64,000 bases of DNA from Bacteroidales bacterium (lineage in GTDB: Bacteria > Bacteroidota > Bacteroidia > Bacteroidales > Muribaculaceae), in NCBI GenBank assembly GCA_910575615.1, contig CAJTEX010000009.1:54393-118392 (forward strand), in the 5' to 3' direction. A model generated the notes under the pieces. It saw nothing but the letters and a program-made list of their open reading frames with translations, made no database searches and was not told the origin of the DNA. This document shows, one piece after another, positions 63,987 through 64,000 of the stretch. The position numbers were made by a program, and so were the translations under genes. Every line of letters starts with the position of its first letter. Within the stretch, counting starts at the first letter, position 1.

Positions 63987-64000
63987 AAGCACTCCTGTCA

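Overview
The window is bacterial, from the Bacteroidales. Promoters carry the Bacteroidetes -7 box (TAnnTTTG) and Shine-Dalgarno sequences are weak. The conjugation genes are of the Bacteroides CTnDOT tra/mob type. The GC-rich flanking chromosome and the T9SS-type and RHS-type surface proteins would fit a gut Muribaculaceae-like organism, but that family-level guess is an inference.

Layout. Bases 1-3608 are chromosome: aspartate-semialdehyde dehydrogenase, a CPA2-type cation/proton antiporter with a universal-stress-like tail, and a pyrimidine-rich repeat tract before a tRNA-Lys(CTT) gene (3609-3681). An integrative and conjugative element (ICE) of about 59.8 kb is integrated in the 3' end of that tRNA. 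Fifteen bases of the tRNA end (3668-3682) recur exactly at 63465-63479, and a tyrosine integrase lies next to the tRNA. Beyond the right end come the displaced host terminator and the first ORF of an ISAon1-like insertion sequence.

Inside the ICE, left to right: the integrase; a minus-strand set of small helix-turn-helix proteins, a topoisomerase-IA-like protein that has lost its catalytic residues, and a DUF4099/DUF3945 protein; a DUF1896 gene followed by a giant methylase/MutS-I/SNF2-like helicase gene. The helicase is split in its P-loop region by a group II intron and also carries an in-frame amber codon. Cargo follows (about 19.6-37.7 kb): a T9SS-sorted surface protein, a 3087-residue SpvB/RHS protein with a JAB-like toxin tip, its likely lipoprotein immunity partner, two TetR regulators around a lone ketoacyl synthase III, and an RteB-like regulator. 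An RteC-like gene is followed by mobC, mobB and mobA (minus strand), a long oriT-like and leader region, and the tra operon (43.7-58.1 kb). The right arm holds HU with a coupled small gene, PcfJ/PcfK-like proteins, a small membrane protein, a strongly folded non-coding stretch and an AlbA/Schlafen-type ATP-binding protein.

How it works together: the integrase, with the HTH proteins as possible directionality factors, would excise the element between the att repeats. MobA/B/C would nick the DNA and couple it to the TraG-TraQ type IV secretion channel. RteB- and RteC-like proteins probably regulate the process. The most useful new observation is a block of about 85 bp shared, without gaps, by the promoter of the DUF1896-helicase operon and the promoter before traA. 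It suggests common control of two distant operons.
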